From Chionoecetes opilio (taxonomy: Eukaryota > Arthropoda > Malacostraca > Decapoda > Majidae), in assembly GCA_016584305.1 (NCBI GenBank), contig JACEEZ010009492.1, forward strand, positions 138,632-202,631: DNA of 64,000 nt, written 5' to 3'. Position 1 is the first letter of the stretch. The number at the start of each line of letters is the position of its first letter. The notes under the pieces are model-generated. The model had not been told where the DNA came from and searched no databases. It saw nothing but the letters and a program-made list of their open reading frames with translations. Below are positions 53,558 to 64,000 of the stretch, in pieces. Position numbers and translations under genes: made by a program.

Positions 53558-53809
53558 AATCGCTCTTTTCCAGCATGAAGCGTTGCTTCTTGTTCGAGAA
53601 CATAAGAAAAAAGGAAGCTACAAGATGGTGTGGTGTGCCGCGAGACCTACAACAAGGTAGTTCCTTGTATTACTGATACATAGGCGTGACTTTTAAAACA
53701 ATATGAATTAAAATCCAATAAGACTTGGAGGAGTGACACACAACACACCGTAGAAAAATAAGCGGTTTGGTAAAAAAGATAGATAGATGAATAAACAAAA
53801 GTAGAAATA

Positions 53810-54405
53810 AAATTAGGTGATAAAAACAAAAAGTAGAAAAAACTTAGCTGAAGAAACAAACAATAAGAAATAAACTTAGGTGAATAAACAAACAGTAGAA
53901 CATAAAACTTAGGTGAATAAACAAACAGTAGAAATAAACTAGGTGAATAAACACAACAGTAGAAATAAACTTAGCTGAATAAACAAAAATAAGAAATTAA
54001 ACTTAGGTGAAATAAAAACGAACAGTAGAAAAAACTTAGCGAATAACAAACAGTAGAAATAAAACTTAGGTGAATAAACAAAAATAAAGAAAAGAACTTA
54101 GCTGAATAAACAAACAGTAGAAAAAATTAGCTGGAGAATAAAACAAAAATTAAAGAAAATAAACTTAGCCGAATAAACAAAAATAAGAAATTAAACTTAG
54201 CTGAACATAAAACAAAAATAAGAAACTAAACTTAGCTGGAATAACACAAAAATAAGAAATAAACTCGATGATAAAACAAAAATAAGAAAATAAACTTAGC
54301 TGAATAAACAAAAATAAGAAATAAACTTAGCCGAATAAACAAAAATAAGAACAATAAACTTAGCGTGAAAAACAAACAAAACAGTAGAAAATAAACTTAG
54401 TTAAT
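53810..54405. repeat. Tandem array of about 30-bp AT-rich units
   Basis: The unit is close to AACTTAGCTGAATAAACAAA followed by AATAAGAAAT, repeated about 20 times with many one-base indels. The spread of indels suggests sequence error as well as divergence. Confidence 0.85.
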
Positions 54406-55395
54406 AGGAAAAGGACAGTAAATTAATTATATATATATAGAGATAAATAAATAATCGGCAGATTGTATGACCACACTCTGCGTTTACTAAGTCATGACAC
54501 AAACACAAGCAATCAATAAGAACAGCCTACAGTCGCTATAGGCTCAAACGGGAAAAAAAAAAAGAAAACAAGTGCAACGAAAAAAAAAAAAAAATCTGAA
54601 GGAGCAAATTTTTTGTTTTTTTTTTTTTTTTTTTTTTTTTCCCCCGCAAGCCTAATATTTTTTTTTCCGCAAGCCTTAATATCATGAAGGGTCTGCACAG
54701 CCTTAACACTTAGGACCTCTGACAGTAATCATGCAGGAACTTCACGCTGCAACACCAAAAACTGCTGAAAACAAATTATTATCGGCTATTAAAACCCAAT
54801 TTGAAACCCTACTACTAATACCAGGTCAGTCGTCAGAACCATTAAATTACAATCCACATGGACACACACCACCTTCAGTTATATATTACAACATGACACT
54901 TTTTAGAACAGAGAAATGCGGATACGAAAAAATATTATGCCACTAAATTGACATCGAAAATATAATCAGTAGAAAAATTATACAAAACTGTAAAACTTTT
55001 TTTTTTTTTTTGTGCAAGTTTTGTCTTTTGTTCGTGTGTGTGTGTGTGTGTGTGTGAGTGCATGTGTGCATGTGTGTGTGTGTGTGTGGTGTTGGTGTCT
55101 CATGTGTTTGGTGTGTGCGCATGTGTGTGCATTGGTGTGTGTGTGCGTCTGGTGGTCTGTGGTTTTTTTCCTTTCATGTGTGTTGTGTTCATTTTTTTTC
55201 TTAATTTCCTCCCTTATGTTTGGAGATTAAGCTGAATCAAGAAGAGCGAGAGAGAGAGAAAGGGGGGGGGGGGGGGGCAGAAGCTAGGGCGGCTACAAAG
55301 AGGAGAACAAAATGGCTTACCAGTGGAGAGAGTGGTGCAAGAAGAGAGCGATAGAGGATCGAGAGATAGGCGAGAGATAAGAACAACAGGATACA
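54405..55395. other. Homopolymer-rich, low-complexity stretch
   Basis: It contains long A and T runs (54550-54670), a GT microsatellite (55035-55145) and a G run (55262-55277). No gene supported. Confidence 0.6.
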
Positions 55396-55499
55396 CTGAG
55401 CAATGGAAGCCCAGAGTTACGACTATAGACTATTTTACTTTCCTCTAAAACATCATTTTTTCCAATTTCCTATAACCCTTATTACCTGGGTTCATTTAG

Positions 55500-56650
55500 G
55501 GTTTTCTGTAAGCCTCAAAAGGGTTCATAAAGGCGTTTTGAGGACTTAGGGGTCGATGCGGAGGGTTTTTAAAAGGCTTCAACAGGGTTCATAAAGGTCG
55601 TTTTGAGCACTAGGGGTAGTCTTCGGTTGGCCTGCGTCGGGGGTTTGTGCAAAGCCTCAAGGTCCATAAAGGTCGTTTTGAGCATTTATGGGTCGTCTTC
55701 GTGAGGGCCTGCGTCTGGGGGTTGCTAAAGTGCTTCAAAGGGTCAATAAAGGTCGTTTGAGTAACTTAGGGGTCGTCTTGCGTAATGCCTAGCGTCTGGG
55801 GGTTTGCTAAAGGCTTCAAAGTGTCCATAAGGTCGTTTTGACGTCACTTAGTGGTCGTTTGGACTTCATTTGGGGTCGTATTAGGGTTTCTGATTGCATT
55901 CAAAGGATCCATAAAGTCGTCTGGACTTCATTGGGGTCGTCATAGGGTTTCTTGATGCTTTTCAAAGGGTTCTTAAAGGTCGTTTGGATTCATTGGGGTC
56001 GTCCATTAGGGTTTTGGAGCCTTCAAAGGGTTCGTAAAGGCTCGTAGCTGATTCATGGCGGTCGTCATTAGGTTTCTGATGCCTTTCAAAGGGTCGTTAA
56101 AGGTCGTTCTGGACTTCAGAAATGGGGTCGTCATTAGGGTTTCTGATGCTTCAAAGGGTTGTAAAGGTCGTTCTGGACTTCATTGTGGTCGTCATTAGGT
56201 TTTGATTGCCTTCATAAGGATTCGTAAAGGTCGTTAAGGACTTCATTGGGGTCGCATTAGGGTTTCTGATGCCTGCTCAAGGGTTCGTAAAGGTCGTTTC
56301 TGGACTTCATTGGGGTCGTCATTAGGGTTTCTGATGCCTCAAGGGTTCGTAAATGCGTTTTTCTGGACTTCATTGGGGTCGTCATTAGGGTTTCTGATGC
56401 CTTCACTAAGGGATCTTAAAGGTCGTGCTGGACTTTCATTGGGGTCGTCATTAGGGTTTATGATGCCTTCAAAGGGTTCGTAAAGGTCGTTGGAATTCAT
56501 TTGGGGTCGTCATTTAGGGATTTATGATGCCTTCAAAAGGTTCGTGAAAGTCGTTTCTGGACTTCATTGGGGTTCTGTAATTCGGGTTTCTGATGCCTTC
56601 AAAGGGTCGTAAAAAGGTCGTTTCTGGACTTAATTGGGGTCGTCTGCTGC
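55500..56650. repeat. About 60-65 bp tandem array, left copy
   Basis: Units read GTAAAGGTCGTTCTGGACTT, CATTGGGGTCGTCATTAGGG, TTTCTGATGCCTTCAAAGGG. Roughly 17 units, more diverged toward 55500, where GAGCACTTAGGGGTCGTC variants appear. Confidence 0.9.
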
Positions 56651-56854
56651 GTCGTCAAAAACATCCTTCTGTAGAATATAAATAGTGCGTTATTATTATT
56701 TTTTCATGGTCCATTATTTCATTTATCATTTATTTTATTATTACATTATTTTTTCATTGGGTTAATTCTTATGTTGTGTTACACTTGTGTGGGGTTTTTT
56801 TATAGTTTGCTGAGGAGGTTAGGATAACAATGCTAGGTGATATCTCTAACATAG

Positions 56855-57110
56855 ATAACACTATAGTCGCAGATCACTTGCACTGCCACTAATGTCGCCA
56901 GGCACAAATATATTACGAATTTAGATCACTACAGCCTGTATGTGCCAACTGAAGATGCTACACAGTAGTTTATACCTTCGGTACATCACACTAAATGTCT
57001 TCAGGTGGCACCATCAAAGTCGGTAGTGATGACTAAAATTGTAATAATTGTCGCCTGGCGACATAGGCATGGCGATGTGACTGGCGACGATAGTGTTATC
57101 TACGGTAGCA
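56855..57110. mobile_element. CCGTAGATAACA-family MITE, copy 2
   Basis: Starts ATAGATAACACTATAGTCGC and ends GATAGTGTTATCTACGGTA. It lies in the left arm of the giant inverted repeat, with its mirror copy at 61548-61812. Confidence 0.68.
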
Positions 57111-57113
57111 ATT

Positions 57114-57320
57114 TAACCCTTGAGGGGAACCCAGCAATGTAATTGCCATTGTAATTGTTACCATTAGACAATTTTTAGAGAATAAAGCAATAATTTTTAT
57201 AGCTATGGACCTGTTAATATCTTTGTCCACTAACTAATTGGTTAAGTGTAATTTGCGTAATTTTATGGGGCAAATATCACGATTTTTTTATAGCAAAGGA
57301 AAGATGTGAGAGTGGACCTT
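57114..57320. mobile_element. ACCCCTT-family MITE, copy 5 (reverse)
   Basis: TTAACCCTTGAGGGGAACCC to AGCAAAGGAAAGATGTGAGA. Its mirror copy in the right arm is 61340-61543. Confidence 0.68.
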
Positions 57321-57567
57321 GTTTTAGGAATTTTTATACTTCCCTTTTAAAGTTTTTTTTTTTTACATATTTAGAATTATTTTAACTTTAATGGATTTTT
57401 GTGTCAGATTCAGGGATTTTTGCACTTTTGATGGATTTTTGTGTTTTTCATGGGATTTTTTTATTTGTGATTGGATTTGCCAGTTATCTGCGTTGTGTCT
57501 TTATGCAGGGATTTTTTTTTACGGTGATTGGATTTTTAAGTTTACAATATGTTAGGGACATTCTCAC

Positions 57568-58423
57568 CTTGTCTCAATACTGTGTCGCGTTGCCTCCTTA
57601 TCATCCACCTTCACCACCACCACTAACACCACCAACACCACCAACACCACCAGCAACACCCCTACTACTACCGGACCCACGATCTCCGATGTGGTGGTTT
57701 GGGTTGCAGGTGACTGACACAGAGTGGCTGTAGTAGTGGTTGGAGTATGGGTGGTAGTTGGTGTAGTGTGTAGTAGTTTGTGTCTCTCATGGTGATGGGG
57801 TGCCTCTGTGCTGTATGTTTAGGAGTAATAGTTGCACTCCAATCTTTTGTGCCTGGCTGGCAGTACCCTTCGTTGCCTTGGGTCTGCTCTGCCACATCTA
57901 TGACTATGCAGCGGTATCGTGTTAGGGGTCTCCTCATTCTCCACCAAGAATCGCCATGACCCACCACAGTCAAGTTCCAAATGTTGCCATAGTCCATCGA
58001 ATATATACAGCCTAGCGACACGTGTCCCGTTCCACCATGAAGTGGATGGTTGTATCGCCGCATGGCTGGGACGTGACTTCCTGGGGTATCAATACCCGGT
58101 CGCCTGTAACTGATTCCAGGTGTCCAATCCTTGTAGCCTCTGGTCCATCGAGTAAAGCTAACTTTGTATATCTCATTTCCGTATTCAGTCAAGAGGGTGA
58201 TGATGCCTTTAAAACCTTTAAGAGGGACCACGTAGACACTAGCATGTATCTTTCCTGATACAACAGTGTTATTTGTTTGAATGATTTTGCTTTCATTTTC
58301 TTTCAATGATTTATCCTTATAGTCACAAAACCTATGCAAGGACTGACAGTTCACGTGCCCTGGGCCCTGATAGAGCACCACCACCGCCAGGAGAAGGGGC
58401 GCAAGCGGCAGGGGACGCACCAT
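57568..58423 (-). CDS. Putative type I membrane glycoprotein, partial, with apparent frameshift
   Basis: From the ATG at 58423 the frame gives MVRPLPLAPLLLAVVVLYQG, a clear signal peptide. An ectodomain follows with several Cys residues and N-glycosylation sites (NES, NNT, NLT), running to DWSATITPK near 57820. The ATG frame then loses its character and stops at 57668. A different frame, open from about 57820 to 57568, encodes TYSTEAP, a Thr/Pro-rich stalk (TTPTTTHTPTTTT), a Val/Leu transmembrane helix (IVGPVVVGVLLVVLVVLVVL) and a charged KVDDK. It ends at a good splice donor (ACAAG/GTGAGAAT). The simplest reading is one type I receptor-like protein with a one-base indel near 57815-57830, either a real mutation or a sequencing error in this noisy stretch. 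The downstream exon would lie inside the large inverted repeat and was not found. I do not recognise the ectodomain family. Confidence 0.6.
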
Positions 58424-58482
58424 GGATACCCACTTAGGGACTGCCAGCAGGCCTGGCATTCTGATATATCTTAACCACACAC

Positions 58483-58537
58483 AACACACCCACAACACAC
58501 ACACACACACACCACACAACAAACACACACACAACAA

Positions 58538-58574
<37 letters not shown>

Positions 58575-58712
58575 ACACACACACACCACACCCACACACA
58601 CACCACACACCACACACACCACACCACAACACACACACACCACAACACACACTAACAAACACACACACACACACACAACACCCCACCACCAAGACACACC
58701 ACACACACCACA

Positions 58713-58788
<76 letters not shown>

Positions 58789-59128
58789 CACCACCACACA
58801 CACACCCACACATACACAAACACACACCCAACACACACACACCACCCACACCATCACACACACCCACACACACCCACCCACCCACACACACACACCACCA
58901 CACACACACACACACACACCACACAACACACACACCACACACACAACACACACACACACAACACACACACCACACCCCACACACACCACACACACACACA
59001 CCCACACACACACAACACACACCACCACACACACACACCACACCCACACACACAACAACCACACACACACACCCCACACACACACACCACACACACACCC
59101 ACAACACACAACACACACCCACACACCC

Positions 59129-59159
<31 letters not shown>

Positions 59160-59352
59160 CACACCAACACACCAACACACACAAACCCCCACACACACAC
59201 ACACACACCCACACCACACACACACACCACCACACACACACACATCAACACACACAACCCACCACACACAACACACACACACACACACACAACACACACA
59301 CACACACAACATACACACCACACACACACACACACACACACACACCACACAC

Positions 59353-59388
<36 letters not shown>

Positions 59389-59637
59389 ACACACCACACA
59401 CACACACACTACACCCCACACACACACACACACCCACACACACACACACACACACCCACACACACACACACACACACACAACACACACACACACACCACA
59501 CACCACACACACACCACCACACACACACACACACCACACACCACACAAACAAACACACACACACACACACACACACAACAACACACAAACACACACACAC
59601 ACAACACACACCCACCACAACACACACACACACACAC

Positions 59638-59680
<43 letters not shown>

Positions 59681-59703
59681 ACTACACACACACACACACA
59701 CAT
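58483..59703. repeat. CA microsatellite, about 1.2 kb
   Basis: (CA)n with frequent CC, AA and CACC slips. The long minus-strand ORFs of alternating Cys and Val are artefacts of this repeat. It lies directly upstream of the membrane-protein start codon. Confidence 0.95.
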
Positions 59704-59768
59704 CCTCTGTGACTTCCTCTCCACTATCTGACTTTGACGCGTTTCTAGTAATTGCTATGAATCTTTAC

Positions 59769-59979
59769 CCCTTAATTCACGTCCAGATCTTCCCTTGGCT
59801 ATATAAAATTGTCTTGTCAGCCATAAAATAACGAAAAGTCACTGAATATACCAAATTAGTTAGTGGACAAGGATGCTAAACAGGTCATAGCTATAAAATA
59901 TTGCTTGTAGTACTCACTAAAAATTGTCTTATGGTGCCCAAATTACAATGGAAATTACGTTGTGGGCCTCAAGGGGTTA
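59769..59979. mobile_element. ACCCCTT-family MITE, copy 6
   Basis: ACCCCTTAATTCACGTCCAG to CCTCAAGGGGTTAAAAT, in the core between the two inverted arms. Confidence 0.74.
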
Positions 59980-60219
59980 AAATGGTGTCGTGTTCTCAGC
60001 TCTCTATTTTACAGAATAACGAATAGCCTGCTAGTATGTCCTTGCATTGCTATCGTGAGCTTATAGTTGCAGCCTCTTTCGTCTTTCTTTAGCGTATCTA
60101 AATTGACTGGTGTTATCCCTTGACGCATGGATTTTCAAGGATTTTCTTGTATATTAGCTTATTAACCATGTTTTCATAGAATAGAAAGTGATACATGGTG
60201 TGGTACATTTTGTAATATT

Positions 60220-60692
60220 TACCGTAGATAACACTAAAGTCGCCAGGATAACTTTTTTTTTTTTATTTACAGACGTGTGGTGGCGTTAATAGTTACATTT
60301 CTACATCCATGATTTCAGGACAGTTAGAAGGGGCTATCTGGAGAGTCTGTGTCATTTTGTGTCTTCATCTGTGGCATAGTAGGGTTATAAATGGACAAAT
60401 TACTAAAATATAACCGAGTGGCGACGTTGATAACGGGCTACACTAAGGTCGCCATCTAGTGTTTATGTTCTGAGTGTCCTCCCGCCGTCATTGTCGCCCA
60501 AAAAAAAACGAGTAGTGAAATTGTAAACCGTCTATACTTGCAGCTACAAAGCATAAAACAACGCTGAAACAGGGTAGCTTATACAGTCATGATATAAACT
60601 ACTGTGTATCATCTTCAGTGGCACAGACACAGCAGTAGTGAGGCTATAATTCGTAATATATGGCAGCTGGCGACATTAGGGCAGGTGGCGAC
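60220..60692. mobile_element. CCGTAGATAACA-family MITE, copy 3
   Basis: TACCGTAGATAACACTAAAG starts it; the interior (ACAGACGTGTGGTGGCGTTA, CATGATTTCAGGACAGTTAG) matches 42102-42766 in reverse. The right end is degraded. Confidence 0.6.
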
Positions 60693-60821
60693 TTGGCAAT
60701 ATCACAACACAGTATTTGTCTGCCTCGCTCAGTCATCTATACCTCGGTGTAGAAATTTGTACTTTTTTGTGTCATTCAAACATCCTTTTCTTGACTTTTC
60801 TTTATGTTTTGACACATACAC

Positions 60822-61290
60822 ATAAAAATCCAATCAAAAGTAAAAAATCCCTGAATAAGACACAAAAATCCAATCAAAAGTAAAAAATCCCTGAATAAGA
60901 CACAAAAATCCAATCAAAAGTAAAAAATCCCTGAATAAGACACAAAAATCCAATCAAAAGTAAAAAATCCCTGAATAAGACACAAAAATCCAATCAAAAG
61001 TAAAAAATCCCTGAATAAGACAAAAATCTAATCAAAAGTAAAAATCCCTGAATAGACACAAAAATCCAATCAAAAGAAAAAAAAATCCCTGAAAAAGGGA
61101 CACAAAAAATCCAATCAAAAGTAAAAAATCCCTGAATAAGACACAAAAATCTAATCAAAAGTAAAAAATCCCTGAATAAGACACAAAAATCCAATCAAAA
61201 GTAAAAAATCCCTGAATAAGACACAAAAATCCAATCAGAAGTAAAAACTCCCTGAATAAGACACAAAAATCCAATCAAAAGTAAAATAAT
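60822..61290. repeat. 40-bp tandem array, about 11-12 copies
   Basis: Unit CACAAAAATCCAATCAAAAG followed by TAAAAAATCCCTGAATAAGA. The first five are nearly identical. Degraded reverse copies lie at 57395-57535 in the left arm. Confidence 0.93.
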
Positions 61291-61339
61291 TCCTAAAATA
61301 TGGTAAAAAAAAAACTTTAAGGTAATATAAAAATTCCTA

Positions 61340-61543
61340 AAACAAGGTCACTCTCAAAATCTTTCCTTTGCTATAAAAAATCGTATATTTGCCATAAAAT
61401 TACGAAAATTAACTTAACCAAATTAGTTAGTGGACAAGGATATTAACAGGTTATAGCTATAAAATATTGCTTATATTCTCTAAAAATTGTTAATGGTAAA
61501 CCAAATTACAATGGCAATTACATTCTGGGTCTAAGGGGTTAAA
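61340..61543. mobile_element. ACCCCTT-family MITE, copy 7
   Basis: AAATCTTTCCTTTGCTATAA to GGTCTAAGGGGTTAAATTGC, mirror of the copy at 57114-57320. Confidence 0.7.
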
Positions 61544-61547
61544 TTGC

Positions 61548-61812
61548 TACCGTAGATAACACTATAGTGGGCCCAGCCCACTCGCCACTGCACTAATGTC
61601 GCCAGGCACAATATATTACAAATTTTAGCATCACTACAGACTTGTATGTGCCACTGAAGACATGTAGTGTGATGTACCTAATATAAACTACTGTGTAGCA
61701 TCTTCAGTGGCACATACAAGGCTGTAGTGATGCTAAAATTCGTAATATATTGTGCCTGGCGACATTAGTGCAGTGGCAAGTGACTGGCGACAAATAGTTA
61801 TCTATGGTAAAA
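61548..61812. mobile_element. CCGTAGATAACA-family MITE, copy 4
   Basis: CTACCGTAGATAACACTATA to AAATAGTTATCTATGGTA. The interior is itself palindromic around TGTGATGTACC. Confidence 0.7.
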
Positions 61813-61984
61813 AACATCACCTAGCATTGCTATCTAAACTCACTCAGCAAACTAGAAAAAAAACCCACACAAGTGCAAAAAGAATTACCAATGAAAAAAT
61901 AATGATAATAAATGACAATAAATGATAATGAAATAATGACCATGAAAAAATATAATAACGCAACAATTATATTCTACAGAAGGG

Positions 61985-63250
61985 ATTGTTTTGACCCTTA
62001 CCAGCAGACCGACCCAATGAAGTCCAGAACGGGCCTTTACGAACCCTTTGAAGGCCATAAACCCTAATGACGACCCCAAGAAGTCCAGAACGACCTTTAC
62101 GAAAACCCTTTTTAAGGCATCAGAAACCCTAATGACGACCCCAATGAAGTCCAGAACGACCTTTACGAATCCTTTGAAGGCATCAGAAACCCTAATGACG
62201 ACCCCAATGAAGTCCAGAACGACCTTTATGAATCCTTGAGGCCCTCAGAAACCCTAATGGGCGACCCCAATGAAGTCCAGAACGACCTTTACGAACCCTT
62301 TGAAGGCATCAGAAACCCCAATGACGACCCAATGAAGTCCAGAACGACCTTTATGAATCCTTTGAAGGCATCAGAAACCCTAATGACGACCCCAATGAAG
62401 TCCCGAACGACCTTTCGAACCCTTTGAAAAGGGATCAGAAACCCTAATGACGACCCCAATGAAGTCCAGAACGACCTTTATGAACCCTTTGAAGGCATCA
62501 GAAACCCCAAGACGACCCCAATGGAGTCCAGAACGACCTTTTCGAATCCTTTGAAGGGATCAGAAACCCCAATGACGACCCCAATGAAGTCCAGAACGAC
62601 CTTTACGAACCCTTTGAAGGCATAAAAAACCCTAATGACGACCCCAATGAAGTCCAGAACGACCTTTTTGAACCCTTGAAGGCATCAGAAACCCTAATTT
62701 ACGACCCCAATGAAGTCCGAACGACCTTTACGAATCCTTGAAGGCATCAGAAACCCTAATGACGACCCCAATGAAGTCCAGAACGACCTTTACGAATCCT
62801 TTGAAGGCATCATAAACCCTAATGACGACCCCAAAAAGAAGTCCAGAAACGACCTTTACGAACCCTTTGAAGGCATCAGAAACCCCAATGACGACCCAAT
62901 GAAGTCCAGAACGACCTTTTCGAATCCTTTGAAGGCATCAGAAACCCTAATGAAAGACCCCAAAGAAGTCCAGAACGACCTTTATGAACCCTTTGAAGGG
63001 ATCAGAAACCCTAATGACGACCCCAATGAAGTTCAGAACGACCCCATAAGTGACTCAAACGACCCCTTTATGGACCCTTTGAAGCCTTTAAACAAACCCC
63101 CAGAGGCAGGCCAACACGAAGGGCGACCCAAGTGACTCAAACGTCCTTTAAGAACCCTTTGAAGCCTTTAAAAACCCTCCAGACGACCCCTAAGTGACTC
63201 AGAACGACCTTTATGAACCCTTTGAGGGCTTCAGAAAACCTAATGACGAC
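61985..63250. repeat. About 60-65 bp tandem array, right copy
   Basis: Units read AATGACGACCCCAATGAAGT, CCAGAACGACCTTTACGAAC, CCTTTGAAGGCATCAGAAAC. About 20 units, reverse complement of the left array. ORFs here (RNPNDDPNEVQNDLYEPFEG) come from the 21-codon period and are not credible genes. Confidence 0.92.
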
Positions 63251-63396
63251 CCCCAGGTTAATAAGGGTAGTACAGGATTGGAAAAAAGATGTTTATAGGA
63301 AAGTAAAATAGTCTATAGTCCGGTACAGTTTGTAGAACTTTTTTTATCGCTATTATTTCTTCGTAACTCCGGGCTTCCCTTGGTCAAGTGTTTAAT

Positions 63397-63912
63397 CAAA
63401 GGTGGTCACCAAACCGTTAATCATTAATTAACGAAGTTCACATTTTCGTTAACGATTTAACTTTTAAGTTAACTTTGGAAATCATTATTGGACTAATTAA
63501 CTTCCGTTACATTTAACTTCCGTTAATTCAAGTCCGCTAAACCAAAAATGTCATAAAAACCGGTAAACGTTTAAAAGTTTCTATTATTTTCAGATTTTCA
63601 ATACAGCTGTAGCTAGTGTTGGCATATTTACTATTGTACGCGTCATTCTGGCAGCCCCGATATAACGCCACTTATTACCATAAATAACTTTTCAATTAAA
63701 CTTAAAGCCCTTAAAAAACCCTTAAAGGCTGGTTTTATAGTGTTGGCACTTTACAAAGGTGGTTTAGGTGGTTTTAGAGCAAAAACTGATTTTTTTTTTC
63801 TAGAATAAAAATTAACGTTAACGGTTTATCGATAACTTCCGTTATATTTTTCAAGAATTAACTGATTAACGGTTAACGAAGTAAATTTTTTGATTAACGG
63901 CGCCCACCACTG
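63397..63912. mobile_element. hAT-like MITE
   Basis: The right end, read inward, is CAGTGGTGGGCGCCGTTAATC, and the left end CAAAGGTGGTCACCAAACCG is its diverged partner. TTTAAT on both sides is a probable part of an 8-bp duplication. The interior has repeated GTTAAC/TTAACG pairs. Confidence 0.65.
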
Positions 63913-63957
63913 TTTAATATCCTGTTGTTCTTATCTCTCTCTCTCTCTCTCTCTCTC

Positions 63958-64000
63958 CTTTTTTATCGCTATTATTTCTTCGTAACTCTGGGCTTCCATT
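63958..64000. repeat. Direct repeat of the arm border
   Basis: TTTTTATCGCTATTATTTCT and TCGTAACTCTGGGCTTCC repeat 63340-63379. The sequence runs off the window. Confidence 0.75.

Larger units (their letters stand above)
55395..57535. repeat. Left arm of a giant inverted repeat
   Basis: From the border GAAGCCCAGAGTTACGA inward it carries the 60-65 bp array (55500-56650), a unique AT-rich block (56670-56850), a CCGTAGATAACA MITE, an ACCCCTT MITE and about 3 degraded 40-bp units. The same items occur in mirrored order and orientation at 60825-63380. Identity is imperfect because of many small indels. Confidence 0.82.
60825..63380. repeat. Right arm of a giant inverted repeat
   Basis: Mirror image of 55395-57535: 40-bp array, ACCCCTT MITE, CCGTAGATAACA MITE, AT-rich block (61815-61985), 60-65 bp array and the border TCGTAACTCCGGGCTTCC. 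It is somewhat longer than the left arm because the 40-bp array has more copies. Confidence 0.82.

Noticed and set aside
55500..56650. Telomere-like TTAGGG motifs
   Set aside because: TTAGGG occurs once per 60-65 bp unit as part of a longer sequence, not in tandem.
58434..59724. Long minus-strand ORFs of up to 349 codons made of Cys and Val
   Set aside because: They are readings of the CA microsatellite and have no other composition.
62048..63135. ORFs with repeated RNPNDDPNEVQNDLYEPFEG
   Set aside because: They come from the 60-65 bp tandem array, whose period is near a multiple of three. The frame shifts repeatedly and the mirrored array has no equivalent ORFs.

Overview
The window is intron-rich, repeat-rich eukaryotic nuclear DNA with long microsatellites, many short inverted-repeat transposons and several non-LTR retrotransposon pieces. 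The protein families and repeat style suggest an arthropod, most likely a decapod crustacean (inference; nothing here fixes the species). There are no operons, prokaryotic genes or CRISPR arrays.

Three host genes lie on the minus strand, so each reads from high to low coordinates. (1) 43276-33982: a nine-exon membrane-anchored short-chain dehydrogenase/reductase of the retinol-dehydrogenase type (331 aa by my splice model). (2) 31441-26263: a nine-exon gene of unknown family for an acidic, mostly helical protein (about 362 aa) with a putative signal peptide. A 1.2 kb TTAA-flanked transposon in its first intron ends one base before the splice acceptor. (3) 21244-460: a 14-exon tubulin polyglutamylase of the TTLL4 type (901 aa by my model), with a possible second C-terminus in another frame. 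In all three models the exon phases agree and the coding length is a multiple of three. A fourth, partial gene at 58423-57568 (minus) looks like a type I membrane glycoprotein: signal peptide, ectodomain, Thr-rich stalk, transmembrane helix. It carries an apparent frameshift.

Between and inside the genes: 0.9-3.7 kb, a hAT-like element between TA microsatellites; 7.3-8.4 kb, a pogo/Tigger-like element with a LINE RNase H piece inside; 8.66-13.13 kb, a nested stack of at least six elements in the largest TTLL4 intron; 34.5-43 kb, SINE, MITE and LINE pieces in the dehydrogenase introns; 43.3-48.3 kb, one LINE inserted into the reverse transcriptase of another; 48.3-55.2 kb, a foldback element, LTR-like repeats and simple arrays; 55.4-63.4 kb, a very large inverted repeat whose arms carry the same arrays and MITEs in mirror order around a 3.3 kb core. 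From about 52 kb onward the tandem arrays are full of single-base indels, as expected of poorly polished long-read sequence, so fine detail there is unreliable.

The three complete genes share orientation but I see no functional link between them. The most distinctive signals are the transposon-edge splice acceptor, the uncharacterised gene, the giant inverted repeat around a membrane-protein exon, and several apparently local MITE families.
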